Positions 8,875 through 17,995 of a DNA stretch of 64,000 nt are shown here, piece after piece; the first letter of the stretch is position 1, and each line of letters starts with the position of its first letter. A model generated the notes under the pieces. That model did not search any database and was not told where the DNA came from. It was given only the letters and a program-made list of their open reading frames with translations. The stretch is from Methylophilaceae bacterium 11. Its GTDB lineage: Bacteria > Pseudomonadota > Gammaproteobacteria > Burkholderiales > Methylophilaceae. Made by a program: the position numbers and the translations under genes. Location: contig JCKJ01000001.1 in the NCBI GenBank assembly GCA_000525025.1, positions 992,001 to 1,056,000 of the forward strand. Direction: 5' to 3'.

Positions 8875-9963
8875 ATGCCACAAAAAAATATGAAAGAAAG
8901 CACACTGCAAGCACTAGCGATTCCGGAGTCACTTAATGGCCAACGTTTAGACTTGGCGCTGCAAACGCTGATGCCTGAACACTCACGTAGTCGCCTGCAA
9001 GCTTGGATTAAAGACGGCTTGGTACAACTTAACCAGCAGCAGGTCACGGCCAAAACCAAAGTATGGGGGGGCGATAAAGTACAGGTCACGCCGCCGCCCA
9101 ACTTACAGGAAAATGCGTTTAAGCCAGAAGATATTCCACTGGATATTGTGTATGAGGATGATGCGCTGCTGGTGATCAACAAACCAGCTGGGCTTGTCGT
9201 ACATCCGGCTGCGGGTAATTGGTCTGGTACATTGCTGAATGCCTTACTGTTCCACTATCCAGCGCTCACTGATATTCCACGCTGCGGTATTGTCCATCGC
9301 TTAGATAAAGACACCAGCGGTTTACTGGTAGTGGCCAAAACCTTGGAGGCGCAGACCAGTCTGGTGCGTCAACTTCAGGCTAGGACAGTCAAACGAGAGT
9401 ATCGCGCCATTGTGTGGGGCCAAATCTGGCGCAACGGTAAAATTGACCAGCCGATCGGTCGTCATTCGCATGCGCGTACCAAAATGGCAATTTCGCGCAC
9501 TGGCAAACCCGCTGTAACGCATTACGAAGTGCTGGAACGTTTTGGCGTGCACACGTATTTGCGTTGTAGTTTAGAAACTGGGCGTACCCATCAGATCCGT
9601 GTGCATTTGCAGTTTTTAAAGGCGCCGATGTTAGGTGATCCGGTCTATGGCATTGGCAATATCATTCCGCATAAGTTGATGACACAAACACTACGCGATG
9701 CTGTCTCCGGCTTTAAGCGTCAAGCCTTGCATGCAATTAAATTGGGCTTGATTCATCCCGTCACGCAACAGCCAATGGAGTGGCAAATTGAATTGGCCGA
9801 TGACATGAAAATGTTATTAGAAGCGATGCGTCATGAAGATCCGCCTGAAGACGTCGAGCCATTTGATTTTGGTGTCGATGAAAATGGCTTATATGTTGGT
9901 GATGACGACGATGATTGGGATGATGAAGATTTTGACGATGACGAACTGGAAGATGACGAATGA
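8875..9963 (+). CDS. rluD: 23S rRNA pseudouridine synthase RluD with a hyperacidic C-terminal tail
   Basis: Makes pseudouridines 1911, 1915 and 1917 in helix 69 of 23S rRNA. The 362 residues comprise an N-terminal S4 RNA-binding domain (about 20-75) and a RluA-type catalytic domain with D144 in HRLDKDTSGL and the GRTHQIRVH motif. Residues 335-362 form an extra tail, with 17 aspartate/glutamate residues in the last 20. This is not part of the usual fold and is probably disordered. An in-frame ATG at 8890 is an alternative start. The stop overlaps the pgeF start in ATGA. Confidence 0.95.
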   Translation: MPQKNMKESTLQALAIPESLNGQRLDLALQTLMPEHSRSRLQAWIKDGLVQLNQQQVTAKTKVWGGDKVQVTPPPNLQENAFKPEDIPLDIVYEDDALLVINKPAGLVVHPAAGNWSGTLLNALLFHYPALTDIPRCGIVHRLDKDTSGLLVVAKTLEAQTSLVRQLQARTVKREYRAIVWGQIWRNGKIDQPIGRHSHARTKMAISRTGKPAVTHYEVLERFGVHTYLRCSLETGRTHQIRVHLQFLKAPMLGDPVYGIGNIIPHKLMTQTLRDAVSGFKRQALHAIKLGLIHPVTQQPMEWQIELADDMKMLLEAMRHEDPPEDVEPFDFGVDENGLYVGDDDDDWDDEDFDDDELEDDE

Positions 9964-10721
9964 TCGCGTCATCGACACTATTCACATCGTTTATTCAGCC
10001 TAATTGGCCAGCGCCTGCTAATGTGAAGGCACTGCAAACCACGCGCCTGGGTGGTGTAAGTCGTGCACCTTACAATAGCTTAAACCTTGGGGATCACGTC
10101 AAAGACGATCCCGTCCATGTCGCGCATAATCGTCAGTTATTGAGCGATTTTGTGCCATCAGAGCCTGTTTGGCTTAACCAAGTGCATGGCACCCGAGTGA
10201 TTGATGCAGCGCTCAGCAGTTGTATTGAAACTGCCGATGCCGCCTTTACGGATCGCAAACAAGTGGTGTGTGTGACCATGACGGCGGATTGCTTGCCAGT
10301 ATTGTTGTGTGATGCACAAGGTAGCATGGTGGCAGCGGTACACGCTGGCTGGCGTAGTCTGTGTGATGGTGCGATAGAGGCTACGGTTGAGTCGATGCTT
10401 GCACGGCAACCCGCACTAAAACCAAACCAGCTCATGGCTTGGCTGGGCCCTGCTATTGGTCCGCAAGCATTTGAAGTGGGCAGTGAAGTGCGTGCGCAAT
10501 TTATAGCGAAAGCGCCATTAGCTGAACAAGCCTTTATGCCACATGGGGATAAATGGTTGGGTAATCTTTACCTGATTGCCCAGCAACGCTTGCATGCCTT
10601 AGGCGTGACGAATATGTATGGTGGCGACATGTGTACTTATACTGATGAAGCGAGATTTTTTTCATTTCGTCGCGATGGGGATACAGGGCGCATGGCAACA
10701 TTGATATGGCTAAGTGCTTAA
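9960..10721 (+). CDS. pgeF: Peptidoglycan editing factor/purine nucleoside phosphorylase PgeF (YfiH, laccase-domain family)
   Basis: The multicopper-oxidase-like YfiH family: from family knowledge a purine nucleoside phosphorylase/adenosine deaminase that in E. coli also prevents L-serine misincorporation in peptidoglycan. The 253-residue protein keeps the zinc/copper ligands in the blocks VTMTADCLPVLL (about residue 102) and AAVHAGWRSL (about 125), as well as the opening TTRLGGVSRAPYNSLNLGDH. It overlaps rluD by four bases, a very common pairing, so the two are co-translated. Confidence 0.92.
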   Translation: MIASSTLFTSFIQPNWPAPANVKALQTTRLGGVSRAPYNSLNLGDHVKDDPVHVAHNRQLLSDFVPSEPVWLNQVHGTRVIDAALSSCIETADAAFTDRKQVVCVTMTADCLPVLLCDAQGSMVAAVHAGWRSLCDGAIEATVESMLARQPALKPNQLMAWLGPAIGPQAFEVGSEVRAQFIAKAPLAEQAFMPHGDKWLGNLYLIAQQRLHALGVTNMYGGDMCTYTDEARFFSFRRDGDTGRMATLIWLSA

Positions 10722-10736
10722 TACCATGCAGTATTA
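10719..10736. promoter_or_regulatory. Inverted repeat overlapping the putative ZIP-gene promoter
   Basis: A perfect 6-bp inverted repeat (TAATAC, 6-base spacer CATGCA, GTATTA) sits 15 bases upstream of a TATAAT at 10752-10757. That places it over the position of a -35 box, where no good -35 hexamer exists. It could be an operator for the metal transporter downstream. It does not match the Zur or Fur consensus I know. Confidence 0.35.
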
Positions 10737-10783
10737 TCAGTTGTAACAGTTTATAATGCGCGCTAATTGTTATTTGGGTGTAT

Positions 10784-11662
10784 ATGCAATCGTTTGAATT
10801 TTCTTCGTTGACTTGGATTATCGGAACCTGTCTGCTAGGTGGAGTGCTGAGTGTGGTAATCGCCGCATTTTTTGCCTTAAATGCACAGCGCAAGTGGGTG
10901 CCTCTGTTGGTAAGCTATGCGATTGGCGCATTACTTGCAGCAGTATTTTTAGAAATTTTGCCACATGCCTTTGAAGTTGCGCCCAGTGTGGAGGCCATGA
11001 CAGGCACAGTATTGTTAGGCATCTTGTTGTTTTTCACTTTAGAGAAGTTGGTATTGTGGCGCCATTGCCATGGCGATCATTGTGAAGCGCATGCGATGCA
11101 TGATGAAGCGCACTGTCCAGACACGCAGAAGAAACAAGGCGTGAAGTTTACGGCAGTCACGCAAAAAACACCGAGCATCCATGTGCACCATCATCACGAA
11201 GTGCATGACAGTGGACGTAGCGGCATGATGATTATGATAGGCGATACTTTTCATAATTTTGTGGACGGCATTTTGATTGCTGCTGCGTTTATGGTGGATA
11301 CGCAACTAGGCTTGGTGACTGCCATAGCGATTATTGCCCATGAAATTCCGCAAGAAGTAGGCGACTTTTTAATTCTGCTGCATTCTGGGTACAGTAAAAA
11401 GCAAGCGCTGTTGTTCAATCTATTTTCTAGCTTAGCCACTATGGTAGGGGGCTTGCTGGCTTATTTTGCCCTGCAAACCGTACAGAGCTGGGTGCCCTAT
11501 ATTTTAAGTTTGGCAGCGGCTAGCATGTTGTATGTGGCAGTGGCCGATTTAATTCCTGGCTTGCATAAGCGCACTGCCATTAAAGACACATTGATGCAGA
11601 TTTCGCTGATTTTTCTGGGGGTGGCGTCCATTGCTATCACCAAATGGTGGCTAGAAGGTTGA
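10784..11662 (+). CDS. ZIP-family metal transporter with histidine-rich cytoplasmic loop
   Basis: Inner-membrane ZIP transporter, expected to import zinc or other divalent metals; some relatives mobilise metal in other directions. The protein (292 residues from ATG 10784) has about eight helices. A long loop between helices three and four holds the clusters CHGDHCEAHAMHDEAHC and IHVHHHHEVHD. The paired transport motifs HNFVDGILI and HEIPQEVGDF follow in helices four and five. I prefer ATG 10784 over the in-frame GTG at 10778 because a GGGTG lies at the right distance. It has its own promoter-like region and stands alone. Confidence 0.92.
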   Translation: MQSFEFSSLTWIIGTCLLGGVLSVVIAAFFALNAQRKWVPLLVSYAIGALLAAVFLEILPHAFEVAPSVEAMTGTVLLGILLFFTLEKLVLWRHCHGDHCEAHAMHDEAHCPDTQKKQGVKFTAVTQKTPSIHVHHHHEVHDSGRSGMMIMIGDTFHNFVDGILIAAAFMVDTQLGLVTAIAIIAHEIPQEVGDFLILLHSGYSKKQALLFNLFSSLATMVGGLLAYFALQTVQSWVPYILSLAAASMLYVAVADLIPGLHKRTAIKDTLMQISLIFLGVASIAITKWWLEG

Positions 11663-11722
11663 TATCAGTAGGCTATATCAGCCGTTTCTTTTTACCGTTA
11701 TTTTTGTATTAGGTTTAAGTAT

Positions 11723-13054
11723 ATGCGTACTCCAAAAGTTGGATTTGTTTCATTAGGCTGTCCCAAAGCAGGTTCGGATGCCGAGCGCATTCTGACGCAA
11801 TTGCGGGCAGAGGGTTATGAGATTAGCGGCAGCTATGAACAGTCGGATCTGGTGGTGGTCAACACCTGTGGCTTTATTGATTCTGCAGTACAAGAGTCTC
11901 TGGATGCAATTGGCGAAGCCGTGCACAAGAATGGCAAAGTGATTGTGACTGGCTGCTTAGGCGCTAAGCAAGATGTGGTGCAGAACGCGCACCCGAGTGT
12001 GCTGGCCATTACCGGTCCGCACGCGCTAGAAGAAGTCATGACACATGTGCATACGCATTTGCCCAAGCCGCATGACCCATACACTGATTTGGTGCCGCCA
12101 CAAGGCGTGCGCTTAACACCTAACCATTACGCGTATCTTAAAATTTCAGAAGGCTGCAATCACCGTTGCAGTTTTTGTATTATCCCCAGTATGCGTGGCG
12201 ATTTAGTCAGCCGCCCGATTGGTGAGGTGATGAATGAGGCTGAAAATCTAGTCAATGCAGGCGTGTCAGAAATTCTAGTGATTTCGCAAGATACATCAGC
12301 ATATGGCGTGGATGTAAAATATCGCAGTGGTTTCTGGAATGGGCGTCCGCTCAAAACCAGAATGACCGAGTTGTGTAAAGCGCTTGGTGAGCTCGGCGTA
12401 TGGGTGCGTTTACATTATGTGTATCCCTATCCGCATGTGGATGAAGTGATCCCACTCATGGCAGATGGTTTGATCTTACCCTATTTGGATGTGCCGTTTC
12501 AGCATGCTAGTCCACGCATTCTTAAAAGTATGAAGCGCCCAGCCAGTAGCGAGAACAATTTAGCCCGCATCAAAACGTGGCGTGACATTTGCCCGGACAT
12601 TACAGTGCGTAGTACCTTTATTGCTGGCTTTCCAGGTGAAACCGAAGATGACTTTCAAATGCTGCTCGACTTCTTGGAGGAAGCACAGTTAGATCGCGTA
12701 GGCTGCTTTGCTTATTCTGCGGTAGATGGTGCAAAAGCCAATGACTTGCCCGACCAAGTGCCGGAAGAAATCAAACAAGAACGCCTGAGTCGATTTATGG
12801 AAGTGCAGGAACGCATTAGCGCAGCAAAGCTGCAAAGCAAAATTGGGACAATGCAAACGGTACTGGTGGACGAAATTACCACAGACGATAATGATAATGT
12901 GATTGCAATTGGCCGCACCAAAGCCGACGCACCTGAGATTGATGGTGTGGTGTATCTGCAAGATGCTGAAGGATTAACGCCAGGTGATTTTGTGGATGTG
13001 CAGATTTTAGGTGCGGATGGGCATGATTTGGTGGGCGGCCCGCCTGCAGATTAA
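11723..13054 (+). CDS. rimO: Ribosomal protein uS12 methylthiotransferase RimO
   Basis: Radical-SAM enzyme that adds a methylthio group to an aspartate of ribosomal protein S12. The 443 residues contain the N-terminal MTTase domain with cluster cysteines C13, C49 and C78. The radical-SAM domain follows with C145, C149 and C152 (GCNHRCSFC), and a C-terminal TRAM domain starts near residue 375. All six cluster ligands are present and length matches E. coli RimO. The opening [17 protein letters not shown] distinguishes RimO from MiaB. Confidence 0.96.
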   Translation: MRTPKVGFVSLGCPKAGSDAERILTQLRAEGYEISGSYEQSDLVVVNTCGFIDSAVQESLDAIGEAVHKNGKVIVTGCLGAKQDVVQNAHPSVLAITGPHALEEVMTHVHTHLPKPHDPYTDLVPPQGVRLTPNHYAYLKISEGCNHRCSFCIIPSMRGDLVSRPIGEVMNEAENLVNAGVSEILVISQDTSAYGVDVKYRSGFWNGRPLKTRMTELCKALGELGVWVRLHYVYPYPHVDEVIPLMADGLILPYLDVPFQHASPRILKSMKRPASSENNLARIKTWRDICPDITVRSTFIAGFPGETEDDFQMLLDFLEEAQLDRVGCFAYSAVDGAKANDLPDQVPEEIKQERLSRFMEVQERISAAKLQSKIGTMQTVLVDEITTDDNDNVIAIGRTKADAPEIDGVVYLQDAEGLTPGDFVDVQILGADGHDLVGGPPAD

Positions 13055-13069
13055 GTAAGCGACAAGGAT

Positions 13070-13918
13070 ATGATAAAAGATACGCCAGCATTGGTGTCTG
13101 TTGTGATTGTGACCAGAGATCGACTAGTGCTGCTGCAACGTGCTGTGCAGAGCATACTCAGTCAGGCGTATACGCAACTAGAAATTATCATTGTAGATAA
13201 TACGTCTGTGAATTCGCCTGACTTTCAAGCAGTGGACACTGGTGGTATTCCGATTCAAGTGATCCGTACGCCTTCATTCCTAACGGCGTCTGCCTCAAGA
13301 AATTTTGGCGTATCACAAGCGCGTGGTGAATGGATTTGTTTTTTGGATGATGATGATTATTATCTGCCCAATAAAATTCAAGCGCTGGTAGATGCGTTCA
13401 ATGCTGATGCCTCTGTAGAGATGGCGTATGGCAATACCCAAATGCTGGGGCCTGACCAAATAGACTTAGGGGTTTGCAATGGCCCACCCGAGATTTTACA
13501 GTTGATGTATTACCGCTATATTCACCTCAACGCAGTCATGATCAAGAGAAGTGTATTGCAGCGCATTGCTTTTGATGAAACCATGACGACTTATGAAGAT
13601 GCGGATTTGATGTTCCGCATCGTAAAAGACTGCCGTTGTGTGCATGTGGATCAAGTGCTTGCGGTATGGAATCGTGACAACCGACCGGATCAGTTGACCA
13701 CCAAAAATTGGGCACGTGCGGAGAAGAATTGGTTAATGCTTTGTCAGAAATTTTCAACGAGCATACAAGCGCATCAAAAAACAGCGCAGATGTATTATAA
13801 AAAAATGAGTGTATTGTCTTTTTATAACTGGCATCCGCTACAGGGTATTTACTATGGTCTGTGCTATGCTTTTTTTGGTTGGTTAAAGCCGTCCAGCAGT
13901 AAAATCAATATTCAGTAA
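13070..13918 (+). CDS. Family-2 glycosyltransferase
   Basis: GT-A fold inverting glycosyltransferase of family 2, probably cytoplasmic or membrane-associated and acting on a surface polysaccharide; the acceptor is unknown. The 282-residue protein begins VSVVIVTRDRLVLLQRAV and has the nucleotide-sugar metal motif in FLDDDDYYLP at about residues 91-100. The C terminus (about 245-270) is aromatic and hydrophobic, perhaps a membrane contact. It follows rimO by 15 bases, but the pairing gives no functional clue. No other polysaccharide genes are nearby. Confidence 0.88.
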   Translation: MIKDTPALVSVVIVTRDRLVLLQRAVQSILSQAYTQLEIIIVDNTSVNSPDFQAVDTGGIPIQVIRTPSFLTASASRNFGVSQARGEWICFLDDDDYYLPNKIQALVDAFNADASVEMAYGNTQMLGPDQIDLGVCNGPPEILQLMYYRYIHLNAVMIKRSVLQRIAFDETMTTYEDADLMFRIVKDCRCVHVDQVLAVWNRDNRPDQLTTKNWARAEKNWLMLCQKFSTSIQAHQKTAQMYYKKMSVLSFYNWHPLQGIYYGLCYAFFGWLKPSSSKINIQ

Positions 13919-13934
13919 TTATGTTGTTGCAGTA

Positions 13935-14261
13935 TCAAACTGCGTCAGCAAATAAATCAGGCAATATCGGAGCAGGGCGCTCGCTATCCGCGCGGGCTTC
14001 CAAAAAGTCTAGCGTGTATGGGCAACGCATTGGCTTTTTAAGCACTTTTTTCTTCTTAGCGGTTTGCATGTCAATAAAAGGTGTTTGGCTGATTCTGATA
14101 TAGCCGGCACTGCTTAATTTATCCGCGGTCGTTTCAAACAGACTTAATGGGTTATCAATGTTTTGAAGGGTGATGCCATGTTTTCCCACTTTAAGTACGT
14201 GGTACATGACAAAACGTTGTGCTGTTTGTTTGCCGTAGATTTCGCCAGTGAAGATTTGCAT
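13935..14261 (-). CDS. Hypothetical protein, 108 aa
   Basis: I do not recognise this small soluble protein. It begins MQIFTGEIYGKQTAQRF, has a basic stretch AKKKKVLKK near residue 70 and a proline-rich C terminus. It has no membrane segment and no cysteine cluster. A GAGGAG-type ribosome-binding site precedes the ATG. The gene is convergent with the glycosyltransferase (16-base gap) and lies 120 bases downstream of the larger minus-strand gene, so it may be in the same unit. Confidence 0.6.
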   Translation of the reverse strand: MQIFTGEIYGKQTAQRFVMYHVLKVGKHGITLQNIDNPLSLFETTADKLSSAGYIRISQTPFIDMQTAKKKKVLKKPMRCPYTLDFLEARADSERPAPILPDLFADAV

Positions 14262-14381
14262 AGCGACTCCTCAAGTATTTTCAGCATAATAATTTCTTTG
14301 TAATTGATTTACAACAGATTTTTATACTTTTAATCGCCTTGCTTGCGCTTGGATGATTTTAAGCGCGATTAGATCGTTTGT

Positions 14382-16058
14382 TTAGCTTAACTCTTCTGGA
14401 AAACTAACACACACCCAATCATCTCCTTGTTCTATTGGGTCATCGAATTTAACGATTTCGCGCTTATGATTGAAGTGAATCTCATAAAAAGTACGCGGCA
14501 GAAATTCAATCTTGGGCATGATTAAGCTGGCAGGCTTGTGCAGTAGCGTGTGGTATGGGATAAATATCGCAAAAAACTCTACATTTAAGCTGTTGCTAGA
14601 AGTAGTTTGCTCGTGCGTATCCGTCTCTTTTTTGATCTCAAATTTTTTCAGTGAGGCAAGGTTGGGGTTTTCAGTTAACAGCTCAATACCAATTTTTAAT
14701 TTACCACCGCTCATTTGCTTGCTGTTTCTAATTACACCAATGGCTGGTTTGGCATGTGCACGCGTGGTGAGAATAGCCACTAACTTGTTTGGCTTGACAG
14801 CTGGGCTGGTCTCTTGTGAGACAAACGTACCTAAGCCTAGCGTGCTTTCGTTCAGAATGTTCCATTTCTCTTTGCCCACCATCAGTGTATTGGTAGTGCC
14901 TTGGCTGACTACCCGCGTTTGTACTGGCCGCTTTGTCAAACTGCCATCTGCTAAATTTTTAACTGGCACATGGCTTAAATCAAGTTGTTGCAGTAAATCG
15001 CACACCGCAGAAACGCCTACAGAGACAGAAGCGGTTCTAATAATGTCGTGACGTAACTCTCTTCTGCGTTGACGCTGGTAGCCTGTTCTAGACCATTCTT
15101 TTTTAAGATAGGTCAGTGTTTCTTCTAATAAATAGGTATGTTTGAGAGAGGTACCTTTAAAGGCAACCGTTTGGTGCGTGTGTATCTGATGCAATGCGTG
15201 TTGTATTGACGTTTCAAAACCATCTAGCTCCCAAAATAAACTATACGTACTTGGGATGAGTTTGCGGATACGCCTTGCTGGGTGGTCTTTGGTGAGTTCT
15301 ACAAAAAAAGTATCGCGCGCATTCCATTCCGAGTGAAGGTTGATGTCATGCATTGATAAATTCAGCAACTCAGCAGCCGTTTCAATTTGCGATTTGAGTA
15401 AGCCGCTAAAGTTTAGATTACCCAGCATCCACAATTGCAATAGCAAGCTATCGATAGTGGTGTGCTGGAGATCGGCATAAGGCTTGATCATGGCCTTGTT
15501 TAGCTGATGTTCCGCAGCATATTGATATAAGGTATTGCTTTGGGACCAGAGGTTTGCCGGTGGGCCAGCGCGCTCAAAATAGCGCCATTTCAACATGTTA
15601 ATCGATGTCATGATGGCTCTTGACAGCATGACTAGCTTAATCGGCTGCTGTGGTTGTTGCTCCCGCGGTTTGTTGAAGCTGATGTCAATCAGTTTGGTAT
15701 AGGACAAAAACACCATCCTATAATAAGCATAGTTAATGTCTACAATATGATGTGTGATTTCTGGCTTCAGGTTGTCCAGCTTGATAAACGCAATCAATTG
15801 CTGTTGTAGTGTTGAGCGATTCGCATCTTCTATGAGTAGCAAGAGATGAATTTTCTCAGAGACTGACAATGCGCTGTCATTTAAAATGGAAGTAATGTGC
15901 TTAATAGATAGCTTGATGCCGCTGATGGCATCAAGATGTGCCAAATCCGGCAGCCAACTCAGCCTTGTATTTAGGCCATGAACGCCTTCTTTTTTAATCA
16001 GCGATGTGAGTAGGTTTTTCATACAAAACGTCAGGTAAGTTTCTGATTTTAAATTCAT
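14382..16058 (-). CDS. Large protein of unknown function with possible C-terminal PilZ-like domain
   Basis: A 558-residue soluble, mostly helical protein with no signal peptide or membrane helix. Residues 1-330 are unrecognised. Around residues 328-360 there is an arginine-rich stretch (YQRQRRRELRHDIIRTAS). A beta-rich C-terminal part follows with WNILNESTLGLG at about 399-410. That arrangement resembles the RxxxR and (D/N)xSxxG motifs of PilZ c-di-GMP-binding domains in large betaproteobacterial proteins. The spacing and exact residues are imperfect, so the assignment is tentative. A later in-frame ATG exists at residue 13. It is divergent from gltX. Confidence 0.65.
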   Translation of the reverse strand: MNLKSETYLTFCMKNLLTSLIKKEGVHGLNTRLSWLPDLAHLDAISGIKLSIKHITSILNDSALSVSEKIHLLLLIEDANRSTLQQQLIAFIKLDNLKPEITHHIVDINYAYYRMVFLSYTKLIDISFNKPREQQPQQPIKLVMLSRAIMTSINMLKWRYFERAGPPANLWSQSNTLYQYAAEHQLNKAMIKPYADLQHTTIDSLLLQLWMLGNLNFSGLLKSQIETAAELLNLSMHDINLHSEWNARDTFFVELTKDHPARRIRKLIPSTYSLFWELDGFETSIQHALHQIHTHQTVAFKGTSLKHTYLLEETLTYLKKEWSRTGYQRQRRRELRHDIIRTASVSVGVSAVCDLLQQLDLSHVPVKNLADGSLTKRPVQTRVVSQGTTNTLMVGKEKWNILNESTLGLGTFVSQETSPAVKPNKLVAILTTRAHAKPAIGVIRNSKQMSGGKLKIGIELLTENPNLASLKKFEIKKETDTHEQTTSSNSLNVEFFAIFIPYHTLLHKPASLIMPKIEFLPRTFYEIHFNHKREIVKFDDPIEQGDDWVCVSFPEELS

Positions 16059-16225
16059 TCACTATTTAAACTTAATATAATTCTGTTTAATCGCAGAAGC
16101 AAGCTAAATTCAAGTGCTTAGCCCAATTGAGTCATTGTGCAAGCAACATTCAGCACTTATCGCGACACTGGCGCATGGGATGGGTGCATACATGTTAAAA
16201 TGAGCGTTCATTGTTGAGAGTAATT

Positions 16226-17620
16226 ATGCAAGTTCGTACACGATTCGCCCCCAGTCCTACAGGTTTTTTACATATTGGCGGTGCCAGAACCGCTTTGTTT
16301 TCATGGGCTTATGCCAAACGTTTTCAGGGTCGGTTTGTCCTGCGTATTGAAGATACCGATGTTGCGCGCTCTACGCCAGAAGCTGTGCAAGCCATTTTGG
16401 ACGGCATGCATTGGCTAGGTCTGGATTATGACGAAGGCCCGTTCTACCAAATGCAGCGCATGGACCAATACAAAGTGGTCATTCAAAATATGCTGGCAGC
16501 TGGTACCGCTTATCTCTGCTATTGCAGCAAAGAGGAACTGGATGCGTTGCGTGAGCAGCAAATGCAACAAGGTCAAAAGCCACGTTACGATGGTCGCTGG
16601 CGTCCAGAAGCAGGCAAAGTATTGCCAGCACCACCTCAGGATGTGCCTCCCGTCGTACGTTTCAAAAATCCAACCGCAGGCGTAGTCGCTTGGGATGATT
16701 TAGTCAAAGGGCGTATCGAAATCTCTAATACAGAACTAGATGACGTGATTATTGCGCGTGCTGATGGTACGCCCACCTATAATTTCTGTGTGGTGGTAGA
16801 TGACTGGGAAATGAACATCACGCACGTGATACGCGGCGATGACCATGTGAATAATACGCCTAGGCAAATTAATATGCTCAATGCACTGGGTGCAAAAGTG
16901 CCGGAGTACGCGCACCTTTCCATGATTTTGGGCGATGACGGACAAAAGCTCTCGAAACGTCATGGCGCAGTGAGTGTGATGCAATACGACGAAGAAGGCT
17001 ACTTGCCGGAAGCGGTACTTAATTATTTGGCACGGTTAGGCTGGTCGCATGGCGATGACGAAGTGTTTGATATGCAGCAGTTCTGTACTTGGTTTGACCT
17101 TGATCACATTACACCGTCAGCCGCACAGTTCAATACGGAAAAGTTAAACTGGTTGAATGCGCATTACATCAAGACTTGTGATATCGGTAAGCTTGCACAG
17201 GATATTGCTAAACGCTTGGCGCAAGCGGGCGTGTCTGATGCACCGCCAGCACAATTGGCATCAGCACTGCAACTGTACCGCGAGCGTGCTAATAACTTAA
17301 ATCAACTGGCGCAAGATATCCATTTCTTCTTTACGTTGCCACAAGCGAATGCAGCGGATGTTGAGAAACATATTACGCCAGAGACCTTGCCAATTGTGGC
17401 TGACTTTGCCCAAAAACTACAAACTATTGATTGGACGGCAGAAGCAATTCATGCGGTGATGAATGAAGTTGTCACTACACATCAGGTGAAATTTCCGAAG
17501 TTAGCCATGCCATTGCGTGTCATGCTGATTGGCATTGCACAGTCGCCAAGCATTGATCAGGTGATGATGATTTTAGGGCGCGAAGCATCAATTGCAAGAA
17601 TTAATGCCTATTTATCATAA
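16226..17620 (+). CDS. gltX: Glutamyl-tRNA synthetase
   Basis: Class I aminoacyl-tRNA synthetase charging tRNA-Glu. From ATG 16226 the protein has 464 residues and starts MQVRTRFAPSPTG. It carries the HIGH-type motif HIGG at 16-19 and the KMSKS-type motif KLSKRHG near residue 240. An upstream in-frame TTG at 16211 would add five residues outside the family alignment. Length is normal for a bacterial GltX. It precedes hfq by 129 bases, with no evident shared regulation. Confidence 0.97.
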   Translation: MQVRTRFAPSPTGFLHIGGARTALFSWAYAKRFQGRFVLRIEDTDVARSTPEAVQAILDGMHWLGLDYDEGPFYQMQRMDQYKVVIQNMLAAGTAYLCYCSKEELDALREQQMQQGQKPRYDGRWRPEAGKVLPAPPQDVPPVVRFKNPTAGVVAWDDLVKGRIEISNTELDDVIIARADGTPTYNFCVVVDDWEMNITHVIRGDDHVNNTPRQINMLNALGAKVPEYAHLSMILGDDGQKLSKRHGAVSVMQYDEEGYLPEAVLNYLARLGWSHGDDEVFDMQQFCTWFDLDHITPSAAQFNTEKLNWLNAHYIKTCDIGKLAQDIAKRLAQAGVSDAPPAQLASALQLYRERANNLNQLAQDIHFFFTLPQANAADVEKHITPETLPIVADFAQKLQTIDWTAEAIHAVMNEVVTTHQVKFPKLAMPLRVMLIGIAQSPSIDQVMMILGREASIARINAYLS

Positions 17621-17749
17621 AAAATCCCTGTTTTCACAAACTAAACTGGAACAAAATAGTACAATCGTAGTCATTAAATTTAATAGCATGGGTGAAGTTG
17701 GCTGTTGCACGCTACTCCAACATTATTAAAACTAAAAAGGAGCATAATA

Positions 17750-17989
17750 ATGAACAATAAAGGACAGATGTTACAAGACCCTTTCTTAAATGCATTGAGA
17801 AAAGAGCATGTACAAGTGTCTATTTATCTTGTCAACGGCATTAAGTTACAAGGGCAAGTAGATTCTTTCGATCAATACGTTATCCTGTTGAAAAATACCG
17901 TCACGCAAATGGTGTACAAGCACGCTATTTCTACCATCGTGCCTGCACGTGCAGTGAACATGAGTATTCCGGAACAATCCGAAGAATAA
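17750..17989 (+). CDS. hfq: RNA chaperone Hfq
   Basis: Hexameric Sm-like RNA chaperone that pairs small RNAs with mRNAs. The start is ATG 17750, behind an AAAAGGAG ribosome-binding site; the open frame continues upstream but that part is not Hfq. The 79-residue protein has the Sm1 region ([20 protein letters not shown]) and the Sm2 signature [12 protein letters not shown], with almost no C-terminal extension. It heads the conserved hfq-hflX-hflK-hflC string; hflX starts 6 bases after its stop. Confidence 0.98.
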   Translation: MNNKGQMLQDPFLNALRKEHVQVSIYLVNGIKLQGQVDSFDQYVILLKNTVTQMVYKHAISTIVPARAVNMSIPEQSEE

Positions 17990-17995
17990 TGCTGC

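Noticed and set aside
14512-15051. 179-codon plus-strand ORF inside the 558-aa minus gene
   Set aside because: Its composition is that of an antisense frame and the minus frame is open over 1.6 kb.
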